Of a DNA stretch of 64,000 nucleotides, positions 7,805 through 16,573 are shown piece by piece (position 1 is the first letter of the stretch; each line of letters opens with the position of its first letter). The notes beneath the pieces are model-generated. The model saw only the letters and a list, made by a program, of their open reading frames with translations, had not been told where the DNA came from and did not search any database. The position numbers and the translations under genes were made by a program. The DNA comes from JAQVSH01 sp964349835 (GTDB taxonomy: Bacteria > Bacteroidota > Bacteroidia > Bacteroidales > UBA4181), in the NCBI GenBank assembly GCA_964349835.1, contig CAYGID010000006.1, forward strand, positions 1 through 64,000, given 5' to 3'.

Positions 7805-7953
7805 ACCGTTTCGAATGCTGTTTAGATTTTTCTTCCTATTTCAATCCATTTGAGCCGATCAAGAGTTCGGTCTTATGTGCAGGTATTTTGCGATCTCTTC
7901 AACGGTGATACCCATTGGGCATGCACTCCCAATATTGTTGCTTTGCCCGGTAC

Positions 7954-8003
7954 AAAATGACGAAATCCCCGATTTCATAAAAAATCGAGGATTTCGTCAT
8001 TTT
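7954..8003. terminator. Bidirectional terminator hairpin between thioredoxin-like gene and tRNA-Phe
   Basis: Two 22-base arms (7954-7975 and 7982-8003) pair with a single C-A mismatch around a six-base loop. The outer arm edges are AAAA/TTTT, which gives a T-tract on either strand. It lies between convergent transcripts, so it can stop both. Confidence 0.8.
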
Positions 8004-8017
8004 GAATCTTTCTTGTG

Positions 8018-8090
<73 letters not shown>

Positions 8091-8105
8091 CCTGTTTTGG
8101 AGGTG

Positions 8106-8136
8106 CAAATATAGAGGTTTTCGCGATTCACACAAA
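8106..8136 (-). promoter_or_regulatory. tRNA-Phe promoter
   Basis: Minus strand: TTTG at 8136-8133, a 19-base spacer, and TATATTTG at 8113-8106. This is a full match to the Bacteroidota -33/-7 consensus, ending 15 bases before the tRNA. Confidence 0.75.
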
Positions 8137-8254
8137 CAAATTCAAAATTTTTGGCCAAAAAAAGGGCAGGGAGTTGAGGCTCTGGAATTTGCAAAGAAAA
8201 CCGAAAGAAACGCAAGCAAGAGAGCTCCTTGGGCAATAATTCGGGTAGTTTCTG

Positions 8255-8262
8255 TAACTTTG
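8255..8262 (+). promoter_or_regulatory. -7 element for the M16 protease gene
   Basis: TAACTTTG ends 19 bases before the ATG at 8282. A weak TTGG lies 22 bases upstream (8229-8232). Its position makes the upstream TTG at 8267 an unlikely start. Confidence 0.5.
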
Positions 8263-8281
8263 TGGGTTGCTATTACATATC

Positions 8282-9502
8282 ATGGCCTTTCAAACCCATA
8301 CCCTCCCAAACGGCATCCGGCTTATCCACGAGGAGACACGCTCTCCGGTTGCCCATTGCGCATTCTATATTAACATCGGTTCGGCCGATGAAAGCAGCGA
8401 TGAGGCGGGAATAGCCCATTTTATTGAGCATTTGCTGTTTAAGGGAACCCATAAACGAAAAGCATTTCACATTCTCAGCCGTATGGAGGATGTGGGGGGC
8501 GAGATTAACGCCTTCACGGCCAAAGAGGAGACCTGCATACACTGCTCCTTCCTGAAAGAGCATTTCGAAAGAGCCATCGAGCTTTTGGGCGATCTGGTCT
8601 TCGAATCGACCTTCTCCGAAAAAGCCATCCAAAGCGAAAGAGAGGTGATTCTGGAGGAGATCAACTCATATAAAGACACTCCTTCCGAACGGATTTTCGA
8701 CGATTTCGAAGACATGGTCTTTGCCGGGCATCCCCTGGGGCGCAACATTCTGGGCAACCGAAAAAGCCTGCTTCGCCACCAGCGAAAAGATATCCTGCAG
8801 TTTATCGATTGCCAATACACCACCGGCCGTATGGTGCTTGCCACCGCAGGAAGCGTACCCTTTACCCGTATCTGTCATTGGGCGCAGAAACATTACGGAC
8901 ACTATCCGGCCAAAACCGGGCAAACCGAACGCCTGCCCTTTAGCGTCGGGCCCGTTTCGCGCCAAGTCCTTTCAAGAAAAACACACCAGACCCATACCAT
9001 CTTAGGGAATACGGCCTACAGCCTGAATAATCCGGCGCGAGTGGGTCTTTTCCTGTTAACCAACCTGCTGGGAGGGAACGGAATGACTTCACGTCTCAAT
9101 ATGTTACTGCGAGAGAAAAAGGGGCTTGCCTACAACGTAGAGGCCTCCTACACCCCTTTCAGCGACACGGGCATTTTTACCATCTACTTTGGAACCGACC
9201 GGGCAACCCTCGAAAAGAGCATCCAGCTTACACAGCGAGAGCTGGCCTCCCTTTGCGAGAAACCACTGGGCACCCTGCAGTTGCACAAGGCCAAGATGCA
9301 ACTCATTGGTCAGATGGCTATTTCGGCCGAAAGCGATGAGGCCCGAATGATGAGCTACGGAAAGAGCTTTTTGATTTACGACCGGGTTGAACCCCTCGAG
9401 GAGACCTTCAAAAAAATTGAGGCGGTCACTGCGCTACACCTTCGGGAGATTGCCAACGAGATAATTGCTCCTGGCAACCTGTTCATGCTGACCTACTCCT
9501 GA
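8282..9502 (+). CDS. M16 family zinc metalloprotease (processing-peptidase-like)
   Basis: This 406-residue protein starts MAFQTHTLPNGIRL, the usual M16 start. The inverted zinc motif HxxEH is at His46-Glu49-His50, with the downstream glutamate region EEINSYKDTPSERIFDDFE. This is the single-chain length of mitochondrial-processing-peptidase-like bacterial proteases; the second, inactive M16 half-domain fills the C terminus. No signal peptide is seen at the chosen start, so it may be cytoplasmic or exported by an unrecognised signal. It lies 13 bases upstream of the methyltransferase gene, which is probably cotranscribed. The peptide substrate is unknown. Confidence 0.9.
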   Translation: MAFQTHTLPNGIRLIHEETRSPVAHCAFYINIGSADESSDEAGIAHFIEHLLFKGTHKRKAFHILSRMEDVGGEINAFTAKEETCIHCSFLKEHFERAIELLGDLVFESTFSEKAIQSEREVILEEINSYKDTPSERIFDDFEDMVFAGHPLGRNILGNRKSLLRHQRKDILQFIDCQYTTGRMVLATAGSVPFTRICHWAQKHYGHYPAKTGQTERLPFSVGPVSRQVLSRKTHQTHTILGNTAYSLNNPARVGLFLLTNLLGGNGMTSRLNMLLREKKGLAYNVEASYTPFSDTGIFTIYFGTDRATLEKSIQLTQRELASLCEKPLGTLQLHKAKMQLIGQMAISAESDEARMMSYGKSFLIYDRVEPLEETFKKIEAVTALHLREIANEIIAPGNLFMLTYS

Positions 9503-9515
9503 CCTTGCCTCCGAG

Positions 9516-10169
9516 ATGACCCATTTCCCAAATAGCGACGACCAACTGCTCGAGGCATACCTGCTGGACCACACCGACTCAGAGAGCGAAGCACTACAGG
9601 GGCTCTATCGTGCCACGCATCTCCACAGACCCCAGCCTCAAATGATATCGGGCCATTTGCAGGGAAGATTCCTCAGTTTGCTGAGTAAATTGATTCAACC
9701 CCGCACGGTGGTCGAGATTGGCACCTTTACCGGCTATTCGGCACTCTGTCTGGCCGAAGGGCTGGCTCCGGAGGGCATGGTACACACCTACGAGGTAAAT
9801 CCCGAGAATGCCCTGATGGCCCGCGAAGAGATTGCGAAAAGCCCCCTCGCCAACCGGATTACTCTCTATACGGGCAATGCCCTTGAGCTGGTGCCCGAAC
9901 TGACCCATCCGGTTGACATGGCCTTTATTGATGCCGACAAAAGCCTCTATTCCGAATACTATGAAGCGATTATGGAAAAGCTGGTGCCGGGAGGCCTCAT
10001 TATTGCCGACAATGTACTTTGGCATGGAGCCTATAGGGCAAAACCCGCGGGCGACCGCTCCTCGCAGGGAATCGCCAGATTCAATGAGAGGATCCGTTCC
10101 GACAACCGGATTGAGAGGCTGATGCTCCCCCTGCGCGATGGGATTTACCTGATAAGAAGAAAGGAGTGA
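9516..10169 (+). CDS. O-methyltransferase, class I SAM-dependent
   Basis: This 217-residue protein is of the bacterial COMT-like family (methyltransferase 3). The SAM-binding motif I is EIGTFTGYSALCLAEGL (about residues 69-85). The metal and substrate site is FIDADKSLYSEYY (about 141-153), with a second acidic residue in IADNVLWHGA. Length and motif order are standard. Members methylate catechol-like hydroxyls with a divalent cation, but the physiological substrate is not known in most bacteria. It follows the M16 gene closely. Downstream lie the repeat array and assembly gap. Confidence 0.88.
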   Translation: MTHFPNSDDQLLEAYLLDHTDSESEALQGLYRATHLHRPQPQMISGHLQGRFLSLLSKLIQPRTVVEIGTFTGYSALCLAEGLAPEGMVHTYEVNPENALMAREEIAKSPLANRITLYTGNALELVPELTHPVDMAFIDADKSLYSEYYEAIMEKLVPGGLIIADNVLWHGAYRAKPAGDRSSQGIARFNERIRSDNRIERLMLPLRDGIYLIRRKE

Positions 10170-10190
10170 TGATATAATGGTGAATGACAA

Positions 10191-10396
10191 TTAATGGTTA
10201 ATGCTCTAATGGNNNNNNNNNNNNNNNNNNNNNNNNNNNNNNNNNNNNNNNNNNNNNNNNNNNNNNNNNNNNNNNNNNNNNNNNNNNNNNNNNNNNNNNN
10301 NNNNNNNNNNNNTTAATGGTTAATGGTTAATGGTTAATGGTTAATGGTTAATGGTTAATGGTTAATGGTTAATGTTTAATGTTTAATGTTGAATGG
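10191..10396 (+). repeat. Tandem heptamer array (TTAATGG)n interrupted by the assembly gap
   Basis: After the gap there are eight perfect TTAATGG units (10313-10368), three TTAATGT units (10369-10389) and one TGAATGG (10390-10396). Before it are TTAATGG (10191-10197) and decaying copies. The true copy number is unknown because the array runs through the N block. Confidence 0.9.
10213..10312. other. Assembly gap of 100 N
   Basis: Exactly 100 N inside the heptamer array. The round number suggests a scaffold placeholder rather than a measured distance. The 325-base stretch 10170-10494 otherwise holds only repeats and the leader of the next gene. Confidence 0.98.
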
Positions 10397-10409
10397 TGCG
10401 ATTTGATGA

Positions 10410-10433
10410 TTAGAGCATTGTTGCATTAGAGCA
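10410..10433 (+). repeat. Octamer repeat TTAGAGCA flanking the heptamer array
   Basis: TTAGAGCA occurs at 10410-10417 and 10426-10433, with TTGTTGCA as a degenerate unit between them, so the period is eight. The reverse complement TGCTCTAA is at 10202-10209 on the other side of the array. The heptamers are thus bracketed by inverted octamers. Confidence 0.6.
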
Positions 10434-10494
10434 TTTTAAACAATTCCCCTTCTTTGTTTGTTTGTCAATGTAGTAAAGAAAAGAAAATCTATTT

Positions 10495-11412
10495 ATGGCC
10501 GAATACTCCATAAAAAACCTGTCCGACCTCTCGGGAATCATGGCTCATACCATTAGGATGTGGGAACAGCGGTACCATTTGCTCTCCCCATCGCGCACCG
10601 ATTCGAACATCCGGATTTACGGTGGAAGCGACCTGAAAAAGCTCATGAGAGTGGCCATGCTCTACAAAAACGGCTACAAGATTTCGAGGATTGCCGCGAT
10701 GAACGATGAAGAGCTGAGCGAACAGGTACTGCATCTGATTGAATTGCACTCCGACATCCAGATCCAGATAGACCAGTTTATCGACGCCATGCTGCAGTTC
10801 GATGAAGTCCGGTTCGAAAAAATCTTCTCGAAAGCCATTTTACAATACGGACTTGTCGATGCCATGGTCCGCATTATCCTACCCCTTGTCGACAAAGTCG
10901 GGGTGCTGTGGCAAACCGGCTCCATCCTCACTCCCCACGAACAGTTTATTTCGAACCTTATTCGACAACGGTTGTGTGTTGCTATAGACGGGTTGCCGGT
11001 TTCGAACCTTCCCGAAGCAAAAAGAATTGCCATTTTCCTGCCCGAGGGAGAATACCGGGAGATGGGAATCCTGTTTTTTAAGTACCTTATTATCAAATGT
11101 GGACACCATCCCGTATACCTGGGAAAGGCCATTCCGGCCGAGGAATTGGTTGCCTTTTCGAAACAGTGCCAAGTCGATGCCTTTTTCACCAGCGTTACAG
11201 CCTTCTGTACCCAAGATATTGCGAAATACTTCGAGGTTGTGTGCGCTGGAATAAAAGACAAGCCTATTTATTTAAACGCCCGAACAGTACGGCTTCGCCG
11301 ATTAGAGTATCCCCCGCAAGTGAAGGTGGTCGAAGATAAATACTGCTTCAGAACCATGCCAAACATCAATCCCCTTTCGTTAGAACATGAACCCGAAAAT
11401 TCGGGGGGATAG
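10495..11412 (+). CDS. MerR-family regulator with degenerate cobalamin-binding domain (CarH-like)
   Basis: This 305-residue protein has a MerR helix-turn-helix (about residues 4-70), a helical-bundle domain (about 85-165) and a Rossmann-like B12-binding domain (about 175-290), the order of the photoreceptor CarH/LitR. The key cobalamin motifs are altered. The lower-ligand motif E-x-H-x-x-G reads EYREMG at residues 186-191, with Arg188 where histidine should be. The W-x9-EH motif reads W139 to E149-Gln150. So it probably does not bind adenosylcobalamin in the CarH manner. The target genes are unknown; the SUF operon begins just downstream under its own promoter. Confidence 0.82.
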   Translation: MAEYSIKNLSDLSGIMAHTIRMWEQRYHLLSPSRTDSNIRIYGGSDLKKLMRVAMLYKNGYKISRIAAMNDEELSEQVLHLIELHSDIQIQIDQFIDAMLQFDEVRFEKIFSKAILQYGLVDAMVRIILPLVDKVGVLWQTGSILTPHEQFISNLIRQRLCVAIDGLPVSNLPEAKRIAIFLPEGEYREMGILFFKYLIIKCGHHPVYLGKAIPAEELVAFSKQCQVDAFFTSVTAFCTQDIAKYFEVVCAGIKDKPIYLNARTVRLRRLEYPPQVKVVEDKYCFRTMPNINPLSLEHEPENSGG

Positions 11413-11431
11413 CACGATTTGAATACTTTTG
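11400..11431 (+). promoter_or_regulatory. suf operon promoter
   Basis: TTCG at 11400-11403, a 20-base spacer, then TACTTTTG at 11424-11431. Transcription would begin near 11438, which excludes the most upstream in-frame start (11429) and favours ATG 11480 for sufB. Confidence 0.6.
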
Positions 11432-11479
11432 CGCTGCGGCATGCGAAACGAGGCCGCGGCTTTTATTTTGATTACATCC

Positions 11480-12943
11480 ATGAATGAAACTTATACACAA
11501 GAGGAGCTTCTCGATAACCTGGCCAACAAAGAGTACGAATTCGGCTTTACCACAAATGTCGAAAACGAAACCATTCCCAAAGGCCTGAGCGAAGAGACTG
11601 TACGACTTATCTCCTCCATCAAACAGGAACCGGAGTATATGCTTGAATACAGGCTCCGCGCCTTCCGTAAATGGCAGACCATGAAGATGCCTCATTGGGC
11701 TCATCTGCGACTGCCCGAAATCGATTTTCAGGATATTATTTACTATTCTGCGCCCAAAAGAGATCCTAAATACAGCGATCTGAACGAAATCGACCCCGAA
11801 TTGAAGTCGACCTTCGACAAACTGGGAATCCCCCTCGAAGAGCAGAAACTGTTGGCGGGGGTCAAGGGCGTTGCAATTGATGCGGTTATGGACAGCTCCT
11901 CGGTGAAGACAACATTCCGCGAAACACTGGCCGAAAAGGGTGTCATCTTCTGCTCCATGAGCGAAGCCATCCGCGAATATCCCGATTTAATCAGAAATTA
12001 CCTGGGCTCAGTAGTGCCCAGCGGCGACAACTATTTTGCGGCACTGAACTCCGCTGTCTTTAGCGACGGCTCGTTCTGCTATATCCCCAAAGGGGTACGA
12101 TGCCCCATGGAATTATCAACCTATTTCAGAATCAACGCAGCGGGAACCGGACAGTTTGAACGAACACTGATTGTTGCCGAAGAGGGGAGCTATGTGAGTT
12201 ATCTGGAGGGGTGTACCGCCCCCCGCCGCGACGAAAATCAGCTACATGCCGCCGTGGTCGAAATTGTGGCCATGGCAAGGGCAGAGGTAAAGTACTCTAC
12301 CGTACAGAACTGGTATCCTGGCAACAAGGAAGGGAAAGGGGGCATCTACAACTTTGTAACCAAACGGGGTATCTGCAAGGGCAACGACTCCAAAATTTCG
12401 TGGACCCAGGTAGAAACCGGTTCGGCCATCACCTGGAAGTACCCCAGCACTATCCTCAAAGGAGATAATTCGTCGAGCGAATTCTACTCGGTGGCGTTGA
12501 CCCGCAACTACCAACAGGCCGACACGGGGACAAAGATGATCCACTTAGGGAAAAACACCCGCAGCCGGATTGTTTCGAAAGGCATCTCGGCAGGTCACAG
12601 CCAAAACAGTTACCGGGGCATGGTAAAAATCATGAAAGGGGCCGAAAACGCGCGAAACTATTCGCAATGCGACAGCCTCCTGCTCGGCGACCAATGCGGG
12701 GCACACACCTTTCCCTACATCGATATAGCCAACTCCTCGGCGGTGGTCGAACATGAAGCCACCACTTCGAAGATTGGAGAAGACCAAATATTTTACTGCA
12801 ACCAAAGAGGCATCGACACCGAAAATGCTGTGGGGCTGATTGTTAACGGGTATGCCCGTGAAGTACTGAACCAACTGCCCATGGAATTTGCCATTGAAGC
12901 GCAAAAACTTTTACAGATCAGCCTTGAAGGAAGTGTGGGTTAA
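11480..12943 (+). CDS. sufB: Fe-S cluster assembly protein SufB
   Basis: This 487-residue protein is the scaffold subunit of the SUF Fe-S assembly complex SufBCD. Typical SufB segments are visible: SFCYIPKGVRCPMELSTYFR near residue 200, the beta-helix core, and DQCGAHTFPYIDIANSSA in the C-terminal third with the conserved cysteine and acidic/histidine ligands. The start MNETYTQEELLD matches family N termini and fits the promoter position. It is the first gene of sufBCDS, followed 18 bases later by sufC. The complex builds [4Fe-4S] clusters in the cytoplasm, relevant to the many Fe-S proteins at 2-7 kb. Confidence 0.97.
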   Translation: MNETYTQEELLDNLANKEYEFGFTTNVENETIPKGLSEETVRLISSIKQEPEYMLEYRLRAFRKWQTMKMPHWAHLRLPEIDFQDIIYYSAPKRDPKYSDLNEIDPELKSTFDKLGIPLEEQKLLAGVKGVAIDAVMDSSSVKTTFRETLAEKGVIFCSMSEAIREYPDLIRNYLGSVVPSGDNYFAALNSAVFSDGSFCYIPKGVRCPMELSTYFRINAAGTGQFERTLIVAEEGSYVSYLEGCTAPRRDENQLHAAVVEIVAMARAEVKYSTVQNWYPGNKEGKGGIYNFVTKRGICKGNDSKISWTQVETGSAITWKYPSTILKGDNSSSEFYSVALTRNYQQADTGTKMIHLGKNTRSRIVSKGISAGHSQNSYRGMVKIMKGAENARNYSQCDSLLLGDQCGAHTFPYIDIANSSAVVEHEATTSKIGEDQIFYCNQRGIDTENAVGLIVNGYAREVLNQLPMEFAIEAQKLLQISLEGSVG

Positions 12944-12961
12944 ACCGTAAATCTATTGAAA

Positions 12962-13720
12962 ATGTTACTTACCATTAAGAATCTGCATGCGCAGATCAAC
13001 GACAAACCCATTCTAAAGGGAATCAATCTTACTATAAAGCCCGGAGAGGTACACGCCATAATGGGTCCCAACGGATCGGGAAAAAGCACCCTGGCCTCCA
13101 TCCTCACCGGCAGAGATTTGTACCAGGTAACCAAAGGAGAGGTGCACTTTGAAGGAAAAGAGCTGTTGGAGCTGGCTCCCGAAGAGAGAGCACGCATGGG
13201 TATTTTTCTCAGTTTCCAGTATCCCGTCGAAATTCCAGGCGTAAGCATGGCCAACTTCATGAAGGCGGCGGTGAACGAACGACGTGCATACCTGGGGCTT
13301 GAGCCACTTTCGGCTGGCGATTTCCTGAAGATGATGCGCGAAAAGATGAAATTCGTTGAGATCGACCAGAAATTGATTAGCCGGGCGGTCAACGAAGGTT
13401 TCTCGGGGGGCGAAAAAAAGAAAAATGAGATTTTCCAGATGGCCATGCTCGAACCTCGGCTCTCGATTCTCGACGAAACCGATAGCGGTCTCGATATCGA
13501 CGCGCTCCGCATCGTGGCAGGAGGGGTTAACCGTTTGAAATCGGCCGAGACCAGCACCATTGTCATTACCCACTATCAACGACTCCTCGAATACATTGTA
13601 CCCGACTATGTGCACGTACTGATTGATGGGAAGATTGCAGTGAGCGGCAACAAAGATTTGGCGCTCAAACTCGAAGAGCAGGGATACGACTGGATAAAGA
13701 ACGAGAACCATGAAGCCTGA
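12962..13720 (+). CDS. sufC: Fe-S cluster assembly ATPase SufC
   Basis: This 252-residue ABC-type ATPase has Walker A GPNGSGKST (about residues 36-44), a Q-loop in FLSFQYP, the signature GFSGGEKKK and Walker B LSILDETDSGLD. A TTG at 12956 is in frame, but the ATG at 12962 gives the normal MLLTIKNLHA start. SufC dimerises and drives shape change of SufBCD during cluster assembly. It overlaps the start of sufD by 11 bases, which implies coupled translation. Confidence 0.97.
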   Translation: MLLTIKNLHAQINDKPILKGINLTIKPGEVHAIMGPNGSGKSTLASILTGRDLYQVTKGEVHFEGKELLELAPEERARMGIFLSFQYPVEIPGVSMANFMKAAVNERRAYLGLEPLSAGDFLKMMREKMKFVEIDQKLISRAVNEGFSGGEKKKNEIFQMAMLEPRLSILDETDSGLDIDALRIVAGGVNRLKSAETSTIVITHYQRLLEYIVPDYVHVLIDGKIAVSGNKDLALKLEEQGYDWIKNENHEA

Positions 13721-14870
13721 AAGCCTACCCCTTTTGCCTGAATGGATTGTGGAGAGAACCCGGGCAGTGCGTGGCGACGGCCCCTTCTCAGAAGTCAGAG
13801 AGAAGAGCCGCGCCATACTCCTGGCCAACGGACTTCCTTTGCCGGAGACGGAATTCTATCGCGAAACCCCGTTTCAGGCCGAATTTGCATCCGATCCCAC
13901 TCCTGTTGTCCGCTCTCGCCAAATGGAGGTAATCACGGCGCCTCCGGGAGTTGAGGTGACCCGTGAACCGGGACCCGGCGCGCGGCCTGCGGGCAGCCTT
14001 GCCGATGATTCGGACGGATACCAAAACCTCTTCTGGCAACAGGTTGAGCAGGGGAGCTGGATTGAGATTCCCGCGAAATACAGGGGCACATCAACCTTGT
14101 CTATTGGAGCCGGCGGCAGAAACCCTGAGGTTGCCTACCGACAGATTGTGGTGGGTCACGATGCCGATTGCCGCATCATTATGGATTATACCCACAGCCG
14201 GCACCTTTTTACCGAAATCTATATCGAAAAGGGAGCCAACGTGGAGATAACGTGGAAACACAATAACCCGCAGGGGAGTCTCTTATCGCATACCGTAATT
14301 CACCAGGCCGAAGAGAGTACCGTAAAAACCGTGGGATTTTTGCTGAATGCACAAAAACTGCGCAACAATCTCAAGGTGATTCTTGCCGGCGAAAGAGGCT
14401 CGCACCAGGCCTACGGGCTAACGTTGGGAAGCGGCGAGCAGCATGCCGACAACCATATCAGCATGTGCCACATGGCTCCGAAATGCACCAGCCTGCAACT
14501 CTATAAATCGATCCTATCTGATCGATCGATCGGAGTATTTTGCGGGAGAATTCTGGTTGCTCCCGGAGCGCAGGAGACGCAGGCATACCAACAGAACCGA
14601 AACCTGCTGATTGCCGACACTGCCCTTATGAAGAGCCGTCCCCAGCTGGAGATCTATGCCGACAACGTAAAGTGCAGCCATGGAGCCACCACCGGCGAAC
14701 TGCGCGACGACGCCCTCTTTTATCTGCGTTCCAGGGGAATCGGCCACAAAGAGGCCAAACAGATGCTGACGGTGGCTTTTGCGCAGGAGGTGATTTCGTC
14801 TACCGACCACGACGCTTCGCAAAAAGAGGCTGTAGTTGCCCTTGAAGCACTTTTTGGCCCCAACTCTTAA
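13710..14870 (+). CDS. sufD: Fe-S cluster assembly protein SufD
   Basis: This 386-residue paralogue of SufB forms the SufB-SufD scaffold with it. The helical N-terminal region (about residues 1-110) is followed by the right-handed beta-helix core and a C-terminal segment CSHGATTGELRDDALFYLRS with the conserved cysteine/histidine and AKQMLTVAFAQEVI. Length is typical of Bacteroidota SufD, shorter than the enterobacterial protein. It starts inside the last codons of sufC, and sufS follows 5 bases after its stop. Confidence 0.95.
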   Translation: MKPESLPLLPEWIVERTRAVRGDGPFSEVREKSRAILLANGLPLPETEFYRETPFQAEFASDPTPVVRSRQMEVITAPPGVEVTREPGPGARPAGSLADDSDGYQNLFWQQVEQGSWIEIPAKYRGTSTLSIGAGGRNPEVAYRQIVVGHDADCRIIMDYTHSRHLFTEIYIEKGANVEITWKHNNPQGSLLSHTVIHQAEESTVKTVGFLLNAQKLRNNLKVILAGERGSHQAYGLTLGSGEQHADNHISMCHMAPKCTSLQLYKSILSDRSIGVFCGRILVAPGAQETQAYQQNRNLLIADTALMKSRPQLEIYADNVKCSHGATTGELRDDALFYLRSRGIGHKEAKQMLTVAFAQEVISSTDHDASQKEAVVALEALFGPNS

Positions 14871-14875
14871 CCGCC

Positions 14876-16093
14876 ATGTACCCTATAGAGACCATTCGCA
14901 GTTACTTTCCCATTTTGGAGGAAAAACCGTACGGGAAACCTCTTGCCTACCTCGACAACGGAGCAACTACCCAAAAACCCCTGCAGGTAATCGACACCAT
15001 TGTGGAGCTCTACAGGCACAGTAACAGCAACATACACCGTGGTGTGCACTATTTAAGCGGCGTGATGACCGATCGCTACGAAGAGGCGCGCCTCAGGGTA
15101 CAGCAATATATAAACGCAACCTATTCGCAGGAGGTGATCTTTACTGCCGGCACAACCGCCGGAATAAACGCAGTGGCCTTTTCGTTCGGCGAGCGATTCG
15201 TGAAGGCAGGCGACGAGATCCTTATCTCGGCCATGGAACACCACGCCAATATTGTACCCTGGCAAATGCTATGCGATAGAAAGCAGGCAATACTTCGGGT
15301 CATTCCCATTTCGAACGCCGGAGAACTTAACATGGAGGCCTTCGAAGCCCTACTGTCGGACCGCACCCGAATCGTTGCAGTGTGCCACGCGTCGAACACG
15401 CTGGGCACAGTGAACCCCATAAAGGAGATTATTAAGAAGGCGCATTCGCGCAACATTCCGGTACTGATAGATGGGGCGCAGTCGGTTCAACATATGCGTA
15501 TCGATGTGGAGGCACTCGATTGTGATTTCTTCGTCTTTTCGGGACACAAGCTATACGGGCCAACCGGCATTGGTGTGCTGTACGGCAAAAAAAGGTGGCT
15601 CGATGAGATGCCCCCCTATCAGGGAGGAGGCGACATGGTAGATTGCGTAACCTTCGAACGCACTACTTACAACGAACTACCCTTTAAGTTTGAGGCGGGT
15701 ACCGCCAACTATGTGGGAGCCGCCGGGCTGAAGAGCGCCATCGACCTCGTTGAAGAGATAGGCCTTGAGGCGATCCAACAACACGAGCAAGATCTGTTGC
15801 ACTATGCCACCCAAAAGATCGGAGCTATAGAAGGGGTAAAAATCTATGGAAATGCCCCCGAAAAGGTGGGCGTGCTCTCCTTTCTGGTTGGAAAGAGCCA
15901 CCCCTACGACGTAGGGATGATTCTCGACAAACTGGGTATCGCAGTACGAACAGGTACTCACTGCACCCAGCCCCTCATGAAACGACTCGGAATCGATGGA
16001 ACAGTGAGGGCATCGTTTGGACTCTACAACACCCGCAACGAAATTGACCGGCTACACGAAGGAATTCTTCGCGCAAAACGAATGTTGAGCTAA
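14876..16093 (+). CDS. sufS: Cysteine desulfurase SufS
   Basis: This 405-residue PLP enzyme of group II (SufS/CsdA) takes sulfur from cysteine for Fe-S assembly. The N-terminal segment LAYLDNGATTQKP is standard. The PLP lysine is Lys225 in FSGHKLYGPTG. The persulfide cysteine lies in RTGTHCTQP near the C terminus, in the short-loop form of group II enzymes that need a SufE partner. SufE is encoded 39 bases downstream from a separate promoter. Confidence 0.97.
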   Translation: MYPIETIRSYFPILEEKPYGKPLAYLDNGATTQKPLQVIDTIVELYRHSNSNIHRGVHYLSGVMTDRYEEARLRVQQYINATYSQEVIFTAGTTAGINAVAFSFGERFVKAGDEILISAMEHHANIVPWQMLCDRKQAILRVIPISNAGELNMEAFEALLSDRTRIVAVCHASNTLGTVNPIKEIIKKAHSRNIPVLIDGAQSVQHMRIDVEALDCDFFVFSGHKLYGPTGIGVLYGKKRWLDEMPPYQGGGDMVDCVTFERTTYNELPFKFEAGTANYVGAAGLKSAIDLVEEIGLEAIQQHEQDLLHYATQKIGAIEGVKIYGNAPEKVGVLSFLVGKSHPYDVGMILDKLGIAVRTGTHCTQPLMKRLGIDGTVRASFGLYNTRNEIDRLHEGILRAKRMLS

Positions 16094-16099
16094 ACTTGG

Positions 16100-16107
16100 T
16101 ATCTTTG
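16100..16107 (+). promoter_or_regulatory. -7 element before sufE
   Basis: TATCTTTG begins 6 bases after the sufS stop and 33 bases before the sufE ATG. It suggests sufE and the DUF59 gene can be transcribed apart from sufBCDS. Confidence 0.5.
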
Positions 16108-16132
16108 CCCACGTTTTAGAAAAAGAAGAGGC

Positions 16133-16561
16133 ATGAGCATTCAGGAGGTACAGGAAGAGATTATTGAGTCGTTTGCTGCATTCGACGACTGGCTTGACCG
16201 TTACGAATACCTGATAGAGCTTGGAGGCGAACTTCCTCCGCTGGAGGCCAAATGCAAAACCGGCGAATACCTGATTGAGGGTTGCCAGAGTCGCGTGTGG
16301 CTCTACCCCGAACTTCGCAACAATCGGGTATTTTTCCGGGCCGACAGCGATGCGGAGATTCCCAAGGGGATTGTGTCGCTCCTCCTGAAAGTTCTTTCGA
16401 ACCGAACCCCCGACGAAATTCTGGAGGCCGATCTCTACTTCATTGATCGGATAGGTCTGAGACAAAACCTTTCACCCACCCGCTCGAACGGGCTCATGCA
16501 GATGGTGAAACAGATGAAACTTTATGCAATGGCCTACAAGGCAAAATTGTTGAACCCTTGA
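16133..16561 (+). CDS. sufE: Sulfur acceptor protein SufE
   Basis: This 142-residue sulfur-transfer protein accepts persulfide from SufS and hands it to SufBCD. The active cysteine is Cys51 in IEGCQSRVWL, the family signature. Length and start (MSIQEVQEEI) are typical. It is followed 12 bases later by the DUF59 gene, and both complete the SUF gene set. Confidence 0.95.
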   Translation: MSIQEVQEEIIESFAAFDDWLDRYEYLIELGGELPPLEAKCKTGEYLIEGCQSRVWLYPELRNNRVFFRADSDAEIPKGIVSLLLKVLSNRTPDEILEADLYFIDRIGLRQNLSPTRSNGLMQMVKQMKLYAMAYKAKLLNP

Positions 16562-16573
16562 GAAAGAAAGATT

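Noticed and set aside
10191..10396. CRISPR array at the heptamer repeat
   Set aside because: The units are 7 bases long and directly adjacent with no spacers, and there are no cas genes.
12940..13828. Long minus-strand open frames opposite sufC (12940-13566 and 13013-13828)
   Set aside because: They are antisense shadows of a clearly coding gene with full ABC motifs, and have no domain of their own.
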